From Paludibacteraceae bacterium (GTDB lineage Bacteria > Bacteroidota > Bacteroidia > Bacteroidales > Paludibacteraceae): DNA of 43,137 bases. Below are positions 32,053-42,075 of the stretch, piece by piece. The notes below the pieces were generated by a model, which was not told the origin of the DNA, did not search any database, and was given only the letters and a program-made list of their open reading frames with translations. The stretch's first letter is position 1; each line of letters opens with the position of its first letter. The stretch lies in the NCBI GenBank assembly GCA_017509715.1, contig JAFWOU010000041.1, positions 1-43,137 of the forward strand, written 5' to 3'. A program made the position numbers and the translations under genes.

Positions 32053-33123
32053 ATGAAAACAGCGTTGATTACCGGTGTGACCGGACAAGATGGTAGTTAC
32101 CTGGCCGAATTTCTGCTGGATAAAGGATATGACGTACACGGCATCATCCGCCGTAGTTCGGTGGACTACCGCGAACGTATTGCCCACCTGGAAGGAACAC
32201 CGCATTTCCACCTCCACTATGCCGACATGAGCGACTCGATGTCGCTCGTCAAACTGGTGGGCAAGGTGCTGCCGGACGAGATCTACAACCTGGCCGCACA
32301 GAGCCACGTGCAGGTATCGTTCGATGCGCCGGAATTCACGGCTGACGTAGATGCGGTAGGCGTACTGCGCGTGCTGGAGGCCGTACGAACCAACCACCTG
32401 GAGAGGACCTGCAAAATCTACCAGGCTTCCACCTCGGAGCTGTACGGCAAGGTGGAGGAAGTTCCGCAGAGTGAAACTACGCCGTTCCATCCCTACAGTC
32501 CGTATGCCGTAGCTAAATTGTACGGTTACTGGATCATCAAGGAGTACCGCGAGGCGTATGATATGTTCTGCTGCTCGGGTATATTGTTCAACCACGAGAG
32601 TGAGCGCCGCGGCGAGACTTTCGTGACCCGCAAGATCACCCTGGCAGCTGCCCGTATCGCGCAGGGCATGCAGGAGTGCCTCTACCTGGGCAACCTGGAC
32701 AGCTTGCGCGACTGGGGATATGCCAAGGACTACGTAGAGTGTATGTGGCTCATCCTGCAGCATGAGACGCCGGAGGACTTCGTGATCGCTACGGGCGTGC
32801 AGCATACGGTACGTGAGTTCGCTACGCTCGCTTTCCACCACGCCGGTATCGAGCTGCGCTGGGAAGGCAAGGGCGTAGATGAGATCGGTATCGACCAACA
32901 GACCGGTAAGGTCTTGGTACGTGTCAGCCCCGACTTCTACCGTCCTACCGACGTAGTCAACCTGCTGGGCGATCCCAGCAAGGCAAAACGCGAACTGGGA
33001 TGGAATCCGCAATCAACCAGCTTCGAACAACTCGTCGAACTGATGGTTCGTCACGATATGCAGAAAGTCACCCGCGAGCACTTCAATGCCGCAGAGTATC
33101 TGGAGAAAGGAATTGTGAAGTAG
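32053..33123 (+). CDS. gmd: GDP-mannose 4,6-dehydratase
   Basis: A 356-residue extended short-chain dehydrogenase converting GDP-D-mannose to GDP-4-keto-6-deoxymannose. The NADP loop is [15 protein letters not shown] (8-22), RRSSVDYR binds the 2'-phosphate, and the catalytic YxxxK is in [13 protein letters not shown] with Thr/Ser and Glu in [26 protein letters not shown] is typical of Gmd. Length is normal. It is followed by fcl across an 8-base-period repeat, so the two consecutive steps to GDP-L-fucose are encoded together. Confidence 0.96.
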   Translation: MKTALITGVTGQDGSYLAEFLLDKGYDVHGIIRRSSVDYRERIAHLEGTPHFHLHYADMSDSMSLVKLVGKVLPDEIYNLAAQSHVQVSFDAPEFTADVDAVGVLRVLEAVRTNHLERTCKIYQASTSELYGKVEEVPQSETTPFHPYSPYAVAKLYGYWIIKEYREAYDMFCCSGILFNHESERRGETFVTRKITLAAARIAQGMQECLYLGNLDSLRDWGYAKDYVECMWLILQHETPEDFVIATGVQHTVREFATLAFHHAGIELRWEGKGVDEIGIDQQTGKVLVRVSPDFYRPTDVVNLLGDPSKAKRELGWNPQSTSFEQLVELMVRHDMQKVTREHFNAAEYLEKGIVK

Positions 33124-33151
33124 AGGAGTAAAGGAGTTAAGAAGTATGGAG
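33120..33151. repeat. Period-8 repeat spanning the gmd-fcl junction
   Basis: Three octamers (GTAGAGGA, GTAAAGGA, GTTAAGAA at 33120, 33128, 33136) and a fourth, degenerate one that contains the fcl ATG (33146). The first contains the gmd stop TAG. The AAGGAG-like purines probably serve as the fcl ribosome-binding site. Confidence 0.7.
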
Positions 33152-34087
33152 AAAGATTCAAAAATATACGTAGCAGGACATCGTGGCATGGTAGGTTCGG
33201 CCATCGTGCGCGAACTGCAGCGACAGGGGTATACCAATATTATTACTCGCACCCACAAGGAGCTGGACCTCTGCCGTCAGGAGGCGGTAGAGCGGTTCTT
33301 CCAAGGGGAGAAGCCGGAATACGTCTTCCTGGCTGCTGCCAAGGTGGGTGGCATCATCGCCAACGAGCGACATCTGGCCGACTTCATGTACGACAACATG
33401 ATCCTGGAGATGAACGTCATCCATGCCGCATGGCAGAATGGCGTCAAGAAGCTGGAATTCTTGGGATCAAGCTGTATCTACCCCCGTCTGGCACCGCAAC
33501 CCATGCCGGAGTCGTGCCTGCTGACGGGCGCGCTGGAGAAGACCAACGAGGCCTACGCCCTGGCTAAGATCAGCGGACTCAAATACTGCGAGTTTCTGAA
33601 CCGTCAGTACGGCACCGACTATATCTCCGTCATGCCAACCAATCTCTACGGTCCCAACGACAACTACCATCCCGAGCATAGCCACGTCCTGCCGGCTCTA
33701 ATACGCCGTTTCCATGAGGCTAAGGAGAGTGGGGCAGATCATGTCACCTGCTGGGGTGACGGCAGCCCGCTGCGCGAGTTCCTCTACGTCGACGACCTAG
33801 CTAACCTCTGCGTGTTCCTCATGAACCACTACTCGGGCAACGAGACCGTAAATGCCGGAACGGGCAAAGAACTCAGCATCCGTGAGTTGACCGAACTAGT
33901 GGCTAAGGTAGTAGGCTACGAGGGACGCATCGAGTGGGACACCACGCGTCCGAACGGTACGCCGCGCAAACTGCTGGATGTGAGCAAAGCTACCGCGCTG
34001 GGCTGGACCTACCGCACAGAACTTGAGGACGGTATCCGACTGGCATACAAAGACTTCCTGGAAAATCCCATGCGGGCAGAGAGATGA
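33146..34087 (+). CDS. fcl: GDP-L-fucose synthase
   Basis: The 313-residue epimerase/reductase turns GDP-4-keto-6-deoxymannose into GDP-L-fucose. Visible are the NADP loop [10 protein letters not shown] (12-21), AAAKVGGI, the Ser/Tyr/Lys triad (LGSSCIYPR and [13 protein letters not shown]) and [27 protein letters not shown], all characteristic. GDP-fucose made here would feed surface polysaccharide or protein O-glycan synthesis, important in gut Bacteroidales. It overlaps the next gene by four bases (ATGA). Confidence 0.96.
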   Translation: MEKDSKIYVAGHRGMVGSAIVRELQRQGYTNIITRTHKELDLCRQEAVERFFQGEKPEYVFLAAAKVGGIIANERHLADFMYDNMILEMNVIHAAWQNGVKKLEFLGSSCIYPRLAPQPMPESCLLTGALEKTNEAYALAKISGLKYCEFLNRQYGTDYISVMPTNLYGPNDNYHPEHSHVLPALIRRFHEAKESGADHVTCWGDGSPLREFLYVDDLANLCVFLMNHYSGNETVNAGTGKELSIRELTELVAKVVGYEGRIEWDTTRPNGTPRKLLDVSKATALGWTYRTELEDGIRLAYKDFLENPMRAER

Positions 34088-35631
34088 GAAAGACTATCCT
34101 ATACATTGTGGCTATCGCCTGCCTGACCGCCTGCGGTAAAAGTGCGAAACCCGAACTGGACTACCTGCCGTGTCAGACCGAAGTGGGACAGGGCTGGGGA
34201 TTTATCAATAAGAAGGGTGAGGTGATTCTGGACCATCGTTTCCAGAACCAACCGAGCGTCGTAGCCGACGGCCTCTTCACCGTCCAACAGGGCGATATTT
34301 ACCAGCTCTACTGCCTGGATGGTAGCGAGCCCCAACTGGTGCTCGACAGCCTGGCTATGGCCGGCATACCCGCCTTCGGACGCGTACCGGTTTGCAAAGA
34401 AGCCGGCAAGATAGCCGTGGTGGACCGGAAAGGACAAGCCGTCTTTGTGCTGGATCATATCGAGGGACAGACCGTAGTGGGTACCGCTCCGCAATACACG
34501 TATGGTTACCTGGAGATAGAGACGGTCAACCAACTGGGTATTCACCATTCGGCGCTCGTTGACCGCGACGGAGAGATTGTGTTGCCTCCCCACTATACCG
34601 ACCTGGTGGTGCTCAACCACGACCTGATATGGGTGATGCAGGAGACGGTAGACAATAGCCAGAACGACTCCACCTCCCAGGTGCGCCGCACGGCCTATTT
34701 CGTCAACCGCAAGGGCCTCATGCTTCACGACAAACCGCATAACCTGACCGACCCCGAGCAGGTCATCGCCCAGTTTGGCGAGCAGCCCGAGCAGCCTGCA
34801 GCCGCCAACGGATGGACCCGGATCGACTATGTAGAAGGTTTCGGGTACGTAGGTACGCGCGAACTGCAGATGGCCGTTCTTAAGCCCAAGACCTGGGATA
34901 CTGTGGGACAAACCGTACACACCATCGCATGGCGTCCCGCCGACGAGCTGCAAGTCACAAGCGACACCTACGCCTACGACCGTACGGCAAAAGAGGTGGT
35001 GGCTGCTTATCAGCAGGGACTGCACGGACGCGGACTGCTTTTCCCCGTGACGGTGCCGTATATCACCTCTATCGTAGAGACACCCGCCGAGGAGTACAAC
35101 ACCTTCGCCACCTCGCATACCTTCACCTGGCAGGAGCAGGACTTCCGCGTAGAAGCGATGGCGCAGTTCGATACCACGATCATTCGCCAGCGCTATACCA
35201 TCGAGCATACCGCCATGGAGAATATGTACGGCCAGCCCGTGGAAATGAACAAGCGCGTAGAGGACGGTTATGAGTACAACCCCGAAGCCGACCTCATGTT
35301 TGTGGACATGACCTGCTATGTAGATTCGGCGCATACCGAGATTGTGATGCAGAAACTGACGAAGTTGCTGAGCCAGCAGTACCCCAAGCGCGAAGCGCTG
35401 TACGTAGACGGACAACAAGTTATTCGCCTGAGCACCAAGCCCGGACGTATCCTGATGCACATTGAGCGCGACCCGAAAATAGTGGCCCAGGAGAAGGCCG
35501 AGCAGCAGGCGCGGCAAGACTCCGCCATCCGGGTGGAGCAGGGCCGATACGACGCGGCTATCGATAGCGCCATGGCTGCTACCGACAGACAAGACTCAAT
35601 CAATCAACAAAATAAAACGCAACAACAATGA
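34084..35631 (+). CDS. WG-repeat lipoprotein
   Basis: The 515-residue protein has a lipoprotein signal ([18 protein letters not shown], Cys17) and WG-type beta repeats near the N-terminus: [28 protein letters not shown] and [19 protein letters not shown]. The C-terminal ~80 residues are charged, Gln- and Ala-rich and likely coiled coil. WG-repeat proteins are common on Bacteroidota surfaces but have no fixed function. It is coupled by ATGA overlaps to fcl before it and to the small lipoprotein after it, so it may travel with the fucose pathway only by operon position. Confidence 0.82.
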   Translation: MRKTILYIVAIACLTACGKSAKPELDYLPCQTEVGQGWGFINKKGEVILDHRFQNQPSVVADGLFTVQQGDIYQLYCLDGSEPQLVLDSLAMAGIPAFGRVPVCKEAGKIAVVDRKGQAVFVLDHIEGQTVVGTAPQYTYGYLEIETVNQLGIHHSALVDRDGEIVLPPHYTDLVVLNHDLIWVMQETVDNSQNDSTSQVRRTAYFVNRKGLMLHDKPHNLTDPEQVIAQFGEQPEQPAAANGWTRIDYVEGFGYVGTRELQMAVLKPKTWDTVGQTVHTIAWRPADELQVTSDTYAYDRTAKEVVAAYQQGLHGRGLLFPVTVPYITSIVETPAEEYNTFATSHTFTWQEQDFRVEAMAQFDTTIIRQRYTIEHTAMENMYGQPVEMNKRVEDGYEYNPEADLMFVDMTCYVDSAHTEIVMQKLTKLLSQQYPKREALYVDGQQVIRLSTKPGRILMHIERDPKIVAQEKAEQQARQDSAIRVEQGRYDAAIDSAMAATDRQDSINQQNKTQQQ

Positions 35632-35909
35632 GAAAACAATGGTGGTGGGCACTGCCAATGCTGATGCTGTTGGCTATGCCGTCTTGTGGTGGCAAGACCG
35701 CACAAGAGGAAAGTGTAGAACCCGGAATGGAGGAAGAAGCTCCTATCGTTACCGAGAGTGAACAAGAGAATATGCTCGATTTCGAGGAAACCGAGGCAGA
35801 GTATAACGACGCCAAGCAAACCCTGGAGAAAGCACAACCGCAGATCGACGCAGCTGTGCAGAATTCGGAACTGGAAAACGAGCTGAATGCCGCAAAAGAA
35901 GGCATATAA
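35628..35909 (+). CDS. Small acidic lipoprotein
   Basis: A 93-residue protein with signal [20 protein letters not shown] (lipobox Cys20). The mature part is very acidic and helical, with an EETEAEYNDAKQTLEKAQPQ stretch that could form a short coiled coil. No known family. It overlaps the WG-repeat gene by four bases (ATGA), and the two probably act together, since the upstream protein also ends in a predicted coiled coil. This is inferred only from layout and composition. Confidence 0.75.
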   Translation: MRKQWWWALPMLMLLAMPSCGGKTAQEESVEPGMEEEAPIVTESEQENMLDFEETEAEYNDAKQTLEKAQPQIDAAVQNSELENELNAAKEGI

Positions 35910-35961
35910 TCGCGTAAAATACCAAAAAATAACGCGAAAAGCAAAAAAAGTATGCAATATA

Positions 35962-35993
35962 TTTGCATATATCAAATATTTTGCGTAATTTTG
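35962..35993 (+). promoter_or_regulatory. Promoter of the rimP-nusA-infB operon
   Basis: TTTG at 35962-35965, 20-base spacer starting CATATATC, TAATTTTG at 35986-35993, then CAGCG. The leader to rimP is about 80 bases. Confidence 0.85.
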
Positions 35994-36007
35994 CAGCGTG
36001 AAATGAA

Positions 36008-36033
36008 CGAGGGGACCCGAAAAGGTCTCCTCG
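36008..36033 (+). promoter_or_regulatory. Hairpin in the rimP-nusA-infB leader
   Basis: CGAGGGGACC and GGTCTCCTCG pair over ten bases with one G-U, loop CGAAAA. It starts within about ten bases of the expected transcription start. No T tract follows, so an mRNA-stabilising or protein-binding role is as likely as attenuation. Confidence 0.55.
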
Positions 36034-36048
36034 CTGTTATAAAATAAG

Positions 36049-36083
36049 GACGAAAGGCTACTAGTTAAAGGCTAAAGGTTATG
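36049..36083. repeat. Period-7 repeat array in the rimP leader
   Basis: Heptamers GACGAAA (36049), GGCTACT (36056), AGTTAAA (36063) and GGCTAAA (36070), then GGTTATG containing the rimP start codon at 36081. Confidence 0.8.
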
Positions 36084-36563
36084 ATTTTAGATGACTTAAG
36101 ACAATGGATCTCGGACTTCCTGCGGGAGACCGATTATGAGCTGATCACGCTGGAGATGTCGGCCGAGAACGACATCCTCGTCGAGGTGGACCGCCTGGAG
36201 GGCGTGGACGTAGATTTCTGCGAACGATTGAATCGCTTCCTCGTGGAGAAAATCGATAATGGCGAATGGCGAAAGGCGAATGGCGAATGTGAGGACTACT
36301 CGCTAGAGGTAGGTAGCGTCAGCCTGACCGATCCGTTCCGGACCAAGATGCAGTACGAGAAGAATCTTGGCCACGACGTAGAGGTACTGGTGGACGGCAA
36401 GAAAGTGCACGGCCAGCTGGTGAGCGTGGACGAGGACACATTCTCCGTGGATGTAGAGGAACGCGTCGCCGTAGAGGGCAAGAAGCGCAAAGAGCTGCAA
36501 GTTCATACCTACACCTGGCGCTACGACCAGCCGAAATACGTGAAGTACGACTTGAAGTTCTAG
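36081..36563 (+). CDS. rimP: Ribosome maturation factor RimP, with a repeat-encoded insert
   Basis: The 160-residue protein assists 30S subunit assembly. It has the N-terminal domain (YELITLEMSAENDILVEVD, residues ~19-37), the motif DYSLEVGSVSLTDPF leading to the second, SH3-like domain, and VDEDTFSVDVEER. Between LVEKID and EDYSLEV, where relatives I know have only a few residues, lies NGEWRKANGEC. It is encoded by five heptamers at 36255-36289. The rest of the protein aligns normally, so the insert is probably tolerated in the inter-domain loop. It is first gene in the nusA-infB operon. Confidence 0.9.
   Translation: MILDDLRQWISDFLRETDYELITLEMSAENDILVEVDRLEGVDVDFCERLNRFLVEKIDNGEWRKANGECEDYSLEVGSVSLTDPFRTKMQYEKNLGHDVEVLVDGKKVHGQLVSVDEDTFSVDVEERVAVEGKKRKELQVHTYTWRYDQPKYVKYDLKF
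36255..36289. repeat. Period-7 repeat array inside rimP
   Basis: Five heptamers: GATAATG at 36255, GCGAATG at 36262, 36276 and 36283, GCGAAAG at 36269. Translated in frame as part of the RimP inter-domain loop. Confidence 0.9.
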
Positions 36564-36605
36564 GCCTCCTAGGCTTCCTAGGCTTCCTAGGCCGCCTAGT
36601 CCAAC
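36561..36605. repeat. Period-9 repeat in the rimP-nusA spacer
   Basis: Five nonamers starting at the rimP stop codon: TAGGCCTCC, TAGGCTTCC twice, TAGGCCGCC and TAGTCCAAC. Each junction carries the tetranucleotide CTAG, often within CCTAGG, which is normally scarce in bacterial DNA. The array ends 35 bases before the nusA ATG. Confidence 0.9.
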
Positions 36606-36640
36606 TAGCAAATAAATTTAAAAAAACTATATAACAAAAA

Positions 36641-37900
36641 ATGGCAACTGCAAAACAAACCAACACGGTCAATCTGATTGACATCTTTTCCGAGTTCAAC
36701 GAACTCAAGAATATCGACCGCCAGACGTTCATCAACGTCCTGGAAGACTCATTCCGCAACGTCATCGCCAAGATGTACGGTTCGGACGCTAACTACGACG
36801 TGATTATCAACCCAGACAAGGGTGACTTGGAGATCTACCGCAACCGCCTCGTCATGGAGGACGACGATGTGGCAAATCCCGAGACCCAGATCGCGCTGAG
36901 CGATGCTCGTCTGCTCGACGACGAAGCCGAGGTGGGCGAGGAGGTTACCGACAAGGTGGACTTCTCTTCCTTCAGTCGCCGTATGATCCTCAACCTGCGC
37001 CAGACCCTGGCCAGCAAGATCCTGGAGCTGCAGAAGGAGAACCTGTATATCAAGTACTCGGAAATGTTGGGCCAGGTGGTATCCGGCGAACTGTACCAGG
37101 TATGGAAGAAAGAGATGCTCCTGCTCGACGACGAGGGCAACGAATTGTACCTGCCTAAGCAGAACCAGATCCCGACCGACTTCTACCGCAAAGGCGACAC
37201 CGTGCGCGCCGTAGTCGTTCAGGTCGACAACAAGAACCAGAACCCCAAGATCATCCTCTCGCGTACCAGCCCGCTCTTCCTGCAGCGCCTGTTTGAGCAG
37301 GAGGTGCCGGAGATCCACGACGGACTGATCGCAATCAAGAATATCGCCCGTATTCCGGGTGAGCGTGCCAAGGTGGCTGTCGAGTCGTTCGACGACCGCA
37401 TCGACCCAGTAGGCGCCTGCGTAGGCGTGAAGGGTGCACGTATTCATGGTATCGTGCGCGAGCTGCGCAACGAGAATATCGACGTCATCAATTATACCAG
37501 CAACCTCAACCTCTATATCCAGCGTGCCCTGGCTCCCGCACATATCTCTTCGATGACGATCAACGAGGAGACCAAGACCGCCGAGGTATACCTCAAGCCC
37601 GACGAGGTAAGTCTGGCTATCGGTAAGGGCGGCTTCAACATCAAGTTGGCCTGCATGCTCACCGGTTACCAGATCGACGTATACCGCGAGATGGGCGATG
37701 AGGACATCGAGGATATCTACCTCGATGAGTTCAACGACGAGATCGATCAGTGGGTCATCGACGCCCTCAAGGCGATCGGTCTGGATACGGCTAAGTCCGT
37801 TCTGGCTAAGAGCAAAGAGGAACTCGTAGAGCGTACCGACCTGGAAGAGGAGACGATAGACGACGTTCTGCGTATCCTGGCTTCGGAATTTGAAGAGTAA
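36641..37900 (+). CDS. nusA: Transcription termination/antitermination factor NusA
   Basis: A 419-residue RNA-polymerase partner with the N-terminal polymerase-binding domain (NLIDIFSEFNELKNIDRQTFINVLEDSF), an S1 domain (GQVVSGELYQVWKKEMLLL), and two KH domains (RIPGERAKVAVES...GACVGVKGARIHGIVRELRNENIDVI and SLAIGKGGFNIKLACMLTGY). It ends with a short helix-hairpin-like tail (ELVERTDLEEETIDDVLRIL) and lacks the acidic repeats of enterobacterial NusA. It lies between rimP and infB, the standard order. Confidence 0.96.
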   Translation: MATAKQTNTVNLIDIFSEFNELKNIDRQTFINVLEDSFRNVIAKMYGSDANYDVIINPDKGDLEIYRNRLVMEDDDVANPETQIALSDARLLDDEAEVGEEVTDKVDFSSFSRRMILNLRQTLASKILELQKENLYIKYSEMLGQVVSGELYQVWKKEMLLLDDEGNELYLPKQNQIPTDFYRKGDTVRAVVVQVDNKNQNPKIILSRTSPLFLQRLFEQEVPEIHDGLIAIKNIARIPGERAKVAVESFDDRIDPVGACVGVKGARIHGIVRELRNENIDVINYTSNLNLYIQRALAPAHISSMTINEETKTAEVYLKPDEVSLAIGKGGFNIKLACMLTGYQIDVYREMGDEDIEDIYLDEFNDEIDQWVIDALKAIGLDTAKSVLAKSKEELVERTDLEEETIDDVLRILASEFEE

Positions 37901-37951
37901 TCAACCTAAACCCCTCGTACGGAACGAGACAAAATAAATCCGCAGAAGTAT

Positions 37952-40663
37952 ATGGCAATAAAACTAATCAAAGCTTGCAAGGAACTGAATATCGGAATGT
38001 CTACAGCCGTTGCATTCTGTGAGAAACAAGGTCATGAAATCGCGGCCGATCCCAACGTGCGTATCGACGACGATCTCTACCTGATGCTCGCTAAGGAATT
38101 CAACAAAGACATGGCCGTTAAGCTCCAGGCAGACCGTCAGGCCCAAGAGCGCCAGGAGCGCATGGCGGGTCCATCGGTGGCTGTAGAGAAACCCCAACCG
38201 GCTCCGGAACCCGAGCTACCACAACCTAAGATAGTGGGCAAGATCGACCTGGATGCCGATAAGAAAGCCAAAGAAGAAGCGCGCCGTCAGGCCGAAGAGG
38301 CTGCTCGTGCTGCCCAAGAGGCTGCTGAAAAGGCACGCCGCGAAGCCGAGGAGGCCAAGAAGGCGGCAGAACAGGCTCGTCTGGAGGCTGAAGCTAAGGC
38401 GGAGGCCGAGCGCCTGGCCGCTGCTGAGAAACAGAAAGCTGAGCAAGAGGCACAAGCTGCTGCAGCGCCCGAGGAGAAGAAGACCGAGATCTTCTCGCTC
38501 CATAAGCCCGAGGCTGTCAGCCAACCTAAGGTGATCGGCAAGATCGACCTCTCGTCGATCAACCAGGCTACGCACCCCGGCAAGAAATCTAAGGAGGAGA
38601 AGCGCAAAGAGCGTGAGGAGCGTCAGCAGGCGCAGCAGCAAGCGCAGGAGAAGCGTAAACGCGAGCGTATTAAGCAGAACAAAGTGGATGTGAACGACGC
38701 CCGCAACCAGAATCCTAAGAAGCAGAAAACCAAGAAGAAAGGCAAACAAGAGGTGAGCGAAGAGGAGGTACAACGCCAAATCAAGGAGACGCTCAACCGT
38801 CTGCAGGCTAAGCAAGGCAAGACCACCACATCCAAGCATAAGCGCGAACGCCGTGAGCTGGAGCGCGAGAAGATGGAGATGGAGCGCATGGAGCAGCAGG
38901 AGCAGAGCAAGGTGCTCAAGCTCACCGAGTTTGTGACGGCCAACGACCTGGCAAACATGATGAACGTACCCGTCACCAAGATCATCGGTACGTGTATGTC
39001 GCTCGGCTTGTTCGTGTCGATCAACCAGCGTCTCGATGCCGAGACGATCAACCTCGTGGCCGAGGAGTTTGGCTTCACCACGGAGTATGTATCGGCCCAC
39101 GTGGTAGACGAGATCAACGCCGACGAGGTGATCAACGAGGACGATATCGAACCTCGCTGCCCGATCATCACCGTCATGGGTCACGTCGACCACGGTAAGA
39201 CCTCGCTGCTTGACCACATCCGTAACGCTAACGTTATTGCCGGTGAGGCCGGTGGTATTACCCAGCATATCGGTGCCTACAACGTTAAGCTCAAGAATGG
39301 CCAGCATATCACCTTCCTCGATACACCGGGTCACGCGGCCTTTACCGCTATGCGTGCCCGTGGTGCCAAGGTGACCGATATAGCCATCATCATCATCGCG
39401 GCCGACGACGCCGTCATGCCGCAGACCATCGAGGCGATCAACCATGCCCAAGCGGCCGGCGTACCGATGGTATTCGCTATCAACAAGGTGGATAAGCCGG
39501 GTGCTAACCCCGATAAGATCCGTGAGCAACTCTCCAACATGAACATCCTCGTCGAGGACTGGGGCGGTAAGTACCAGTGCCAGGAGATCTCGGCTAAGAA
39601 GGGTGACGGTGTCTACGAACTGCTGGAGAAAGTGCTGCTGGAGGCCGAGATGCTCGAGCTCAAAGCCAACCCGAAGCGTCGTGCCAAGGGTTCGGTCATC
39701 GAGTCCTCGCTCGACAAGGGACGTGGCTACGTAGCTACGCTGCTCGTCCAGGACGGTACGCTCCATATGGGCGACATCGTGCTGGCCGGCACCTACCACG
39801 GTCGTATCAAGGCTATGTTCAACGAGCGCGGCCAACGCATCCAGGAGGTGCGTCCGGGCGAACCGTGTTCTATCCTGGGTCTCAACGGTGCACCGCAGGC
39901 CGGTGACGAGTTCAACGTACTGTCCACCGAGCAGGAGGCACGCGAGATAGCCAACAAGCGCGAGCAACTGCAACGCGAGCAATCTATCCGCACCAAGAAG
40001 CACGTCGGACTCGAGGAAATCGGTCGCCGACTGGCTATCGGAGACTTCAAGGAACTCAACATCATCGTCAAGGCCGATGTGGACGGTTCCGTAGAGGCTA
40101 TCAAGGACTCGCTCATCAAGCTCTCGACCGAGAATATCCAGGTCAACGTCATCCATGGTGCCGTAGGTGCCGTCAGCGACTCCGACGTCATGCTCGCTGC
40201 CGCTTCCGATGCCATCATCGTGGGCTTCAACGTTCGTCCTACCGGTTCGGCACGCAAGATGGCCGAGACCGAGGAAGTGGATATCCGTATCTACTCGATC
40301 ATCTACGATGCTATCAACGAGGTCAAAGCCGCTATGGAGGGTATGCTCTCGCCGGAGGTGAAGGAAGAAGTGACCGCCACGCTCGAAGTGCTGCAGACCT
40401 TCCATATCTCCAAGGTGGGCACTATCGCCGGCTGTATCGTACGCGAAGGCAAGATCAAGCGCGGACAGAAAGTACGCGTCATTCGCGACGGTATTGTGAT
40501 CAAAACGGCCGAACTGGCTTCGCTCAAGCACGTCAAGGACGATATCAAGGAGGCCGGTTACAACACCGAGTGCGGTCTGAGCCTCAAGTCGTTCGACGAC
40601 CTGCAGACGGGCGATATGCTCGAGTCGTTCGAGGAGATCGAAGTAGCTAAGAAACTGGAGTAA
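37952..40663 (+). CDS. infB: Translation initiation factor IF-2
   Basis: The 903-residue GTPase brings fMet-tRNA to the 30S subunit. An N-terminal domain is followed by a long Ala/Glu/Lys-rich helical linker (about 75-310). The G domain has GHVDHGKT (about 410-417), [12 protein letters not shown] and SAKKG. The C-terminal part includes the second domain ([15 protein letters not shown]), domain III ([15 protein letters not shown]) and the fMet-binding IF2-C2 domain at the end. Start and length are normal; it begins 51 bases after nusA. Confidence 0.97.
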   Translation: MAIKLIKACKELNIGMSTAVAFCEKQGHEIAADPNVRIDDDLYLMLAKEFNKDMAVKLQADRQAQERQERMAGPSVAVEKPQPAPEPELPQPKIVGKIDLDADKKAKEEARRQAEEAARAAQEAAEKARREAEEAKKAAEQARLEAEAKAEAERLAAAEKQKAEQEAQAAAAPEEKKTEIFSLHKPEAVSQPKVIGKIDLSSINQATHPGKKSKEEKRKEREERQQAQQQAQEKRKRERIKQNKVDVNDARNQNPKKQKTKKKGKQEVSEEEVQRQIKETLNRLQAKQGKTTTSKHKRERRELEREKMEMERMEQQEQSKVLKLTEFVTANDLANMMNVPVTKIIGTCMSLGLFVSINQRLDAETINLVAEEFGFTTEYVSAHVVDEINADEVINEDDIEPRCPIITVMGHVDHGKTSLLDHIRNANVIAGEAGGITQHIGAYNVKLKNGQHITFLDTPGHAAFTAMRARGAKVTDIAIIIIAADDAVMPQTIEAINHAQAAGVPMVFAINKVDKPGANPDKIREQLSNMNILVEDWGGKYQCQEISAKKGDGVYELLEKVLLEAEMLELKANPKRRAKGSVIESSLDKGRGYVATLLVQDGTLHMGDIVLAGTYHGRIKAMFNERGQRIQEVRPGEPCSILGLNGAPQAGDEFNVLSTEQEAREIANKREQLQREQSIRTKKHVGLEEIGRRLAIGDFKELNIIVKADVDGSVEAIKDSLIKLSTENIQVNVIHGAVGAVSDSDVMLAAASDAIIVGFNVRPTGSARKMAETEEVDIRIYSIIYDAINEVKAAMEGMLSPEVKEEVTATLEVLQTFHISKVGTIAGCIVREGKIKRGQKVRVIRDGIVIKTAELASLKHVKDDIKEAGYNTECGLSLKSFDDLQTGDMLESFEEIEVAKKLE

Positions 40664-40695
40664 TAATTCGTAAAATCTCAAAAATCGAAACAGAT

Positions 40696-42075
40696 ATGAA
40701 AAAGTATAGTTTTCATCTGATGGTACTCGCCGTAGTGGCTACGGCGCTGACAGCCTGTTTCCCGGTGCGTATCGTGACCACCGCACCCACGCAAACCGTC
40801 TATGTACGTCCTACGCAGACCGTCACCACCGTCACCACCGTGCCGGCATCTTCGTCGCGTCCGACCACCACGACTACGGTCCAGGTCAATGCGCTGACCT
40901 CCGACCTGTCTTTCTATCTCGACCTGCAGGCCGTGGCAGCTGCCTTTGCGCAGTCGTCCAGCGTACGTGAGTTTGAGCAACTGCTCAACTCGTCGCGCTA
41001 CATGATCAACAATCTCGACCTGAACGGCGACGGTTACGTGGATTATCTGCGCGTGCTGGAGGCCGTACAGGGCTATCGCCACGTCTACCTGATCCAGGCA
41101 TGCCTGGCCGCTAATATCTACCAGGACGTAGCTACCCTCGTGGCCGAGGCACGTGCTACCGACCTCTACGTAGAGATCATCGGCGATCCGTATATCTACG
41201 GCACCCAGTATATCGTACGCCCGGTATGGGTAAAGCGACCCACTATCTGGTCCCACCTCTACCACACCGGTTATACGCCTTGGGTTTCCACCTACTGCCA
41301 TGGTCATTTCCCGTCCTACTACAAGTACCCGAAACCCATGTACCTGAGCCACTACCAGGCTTATGTAGAGCAGTATATGCGTGACCACCATTACTGCCAC
41401 CACTGCGACTATCCGTCGTCCTACTACGATCCGCACTACTACGACCATGTTCGCTCCTACGGACACCACGACTATGAGCAGCAGTACCCGCAGAACTCGT
41501 TCACCAATCGTAACGCACGCGTCTATACCGCTACGCCTCAGGGCAACACCTCGCCCGGTGCAGCCCATAGCTCTACGCAGCGTACCGTACGCAATGCGGC
41601 CGAACTGCGCGAAGCAGCTGCCGCCAGCACCACGCGTACATCCTCTACGCCGACGCCGTCCCGCTCGAATAGTTCGACTACTACAACCACTACTTCTACC
41701 GGCCGTACGAGCGCTACCACGACTACGAGTACCTCGAGTTCCTCTAGTACGTCTAGGACGTCTAGTTCTTCTAGCAGCTCTAGCTCTTCTAGTTCCTCTA
41801 GGACGTCTAGCTCCTCTAGCGAGACCACTACCTCCCGCACCTCGAGCACTACGGCTACGCCTACCACGTCTACTACGATCTCTACGCGCGTAAGCTCGTC
41901 CGGTACCACGCGTACCCAGATTCGTTCTACCGACAAGTCGGGTCGCACCACGCGCACCACGCGTACCACTACACCGTCTACTACGCGCAGCAGCTCTACC
42001 GGTTCGTCGTCCTCTACGCGCCAGTCGTCTACTCCTAGCAGCGAGTCCTCGAGCGGAACGCGCACACGCAGATGA
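40696..42075 (+). CDS. Lipoprotein with His/Tyr-rich centre and long Ser/Thr-rich tail
   Basis: This 459-residue protein has a lipoprotein signal (MKKYSFHLMVLAVVATALTA, then Cys21) and a Thr/Val-rich start. A globular part (about 70-160) contains LDLNGDGYVDYLRV, an EF-hand-like Ca2+ loop, and YLIQACLAANIYQDVATLV. Then comes a Tyr/His-rich stretch with HHYCHHCDYPSSYY and similar runs that could bind metal. The last ~175 residues are almost only Ser, Thr, Arg and Pro, encoded by mixed codons. No family with known function. The tail might be a flexible spacer at the cell surface. It overlaps the NlpC/P60 gene by four bases (ATGA), 32 bases after infB. Confidence 0.8.
   Translation: MKKYSFHLMVLAVVATALTACFPVRIVTTAPTQTVYVRPTQTVTTVTTVPASSSRPTTTTTVQVNALTSDLSFYLDLQAVAAAFAQSSSVREFEQLLNSSRYMINNLDLNGDGYVDYLRVLEAVQGYRHVYLIQACLAANIYQDVATLVAEARATDLYVEIIGDPYIYGTQYIVRPVWVKRPTIWSHLYHTGYTPWVSTYCHGHFPSYYKYPKPMYLSHYQAYVEQYMRDHHYCHHCDYPSSYYDPHYYDHVRSYGHHDYEQQYPQNSFTNRNARVYTATPQGNTSPGAAHSSTQRTVRNAAELREAAAASTTRTSSTPTPSRSNSSTTTTTTSTGRTSATTTTSTSSSSSTSRTSSSSSSSSSSSSSRTSSSSSETTTSRTSSTTATPTTSTTISTRVSSSGTTRTQIRSTDKSGRTTRTTRTTTPSTTRSSSTGSSSSTRQSSTPSSESSSGTRTRR

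Noticed and set aside
34099..35592. Open frame of about 500 codons antisense to the WG-repeat gene
   Set aside because: No domain or ribosome-binding context; the sense gene has a lipobox and coupled neighbours.
35910..35936. TCGCGT/ACGCGA inverted repeat after the small lipoprotein as a terminator
   Set aside because: The stem is six bases with a 15-base loop and no T tract; not convincing.
38216..40681. Very long open frame antisense to infB (about 820 codons)
   Set aside because: It mirrors the infB codon pattern, contains no recognisable domain, and infB itself is unmistakable.
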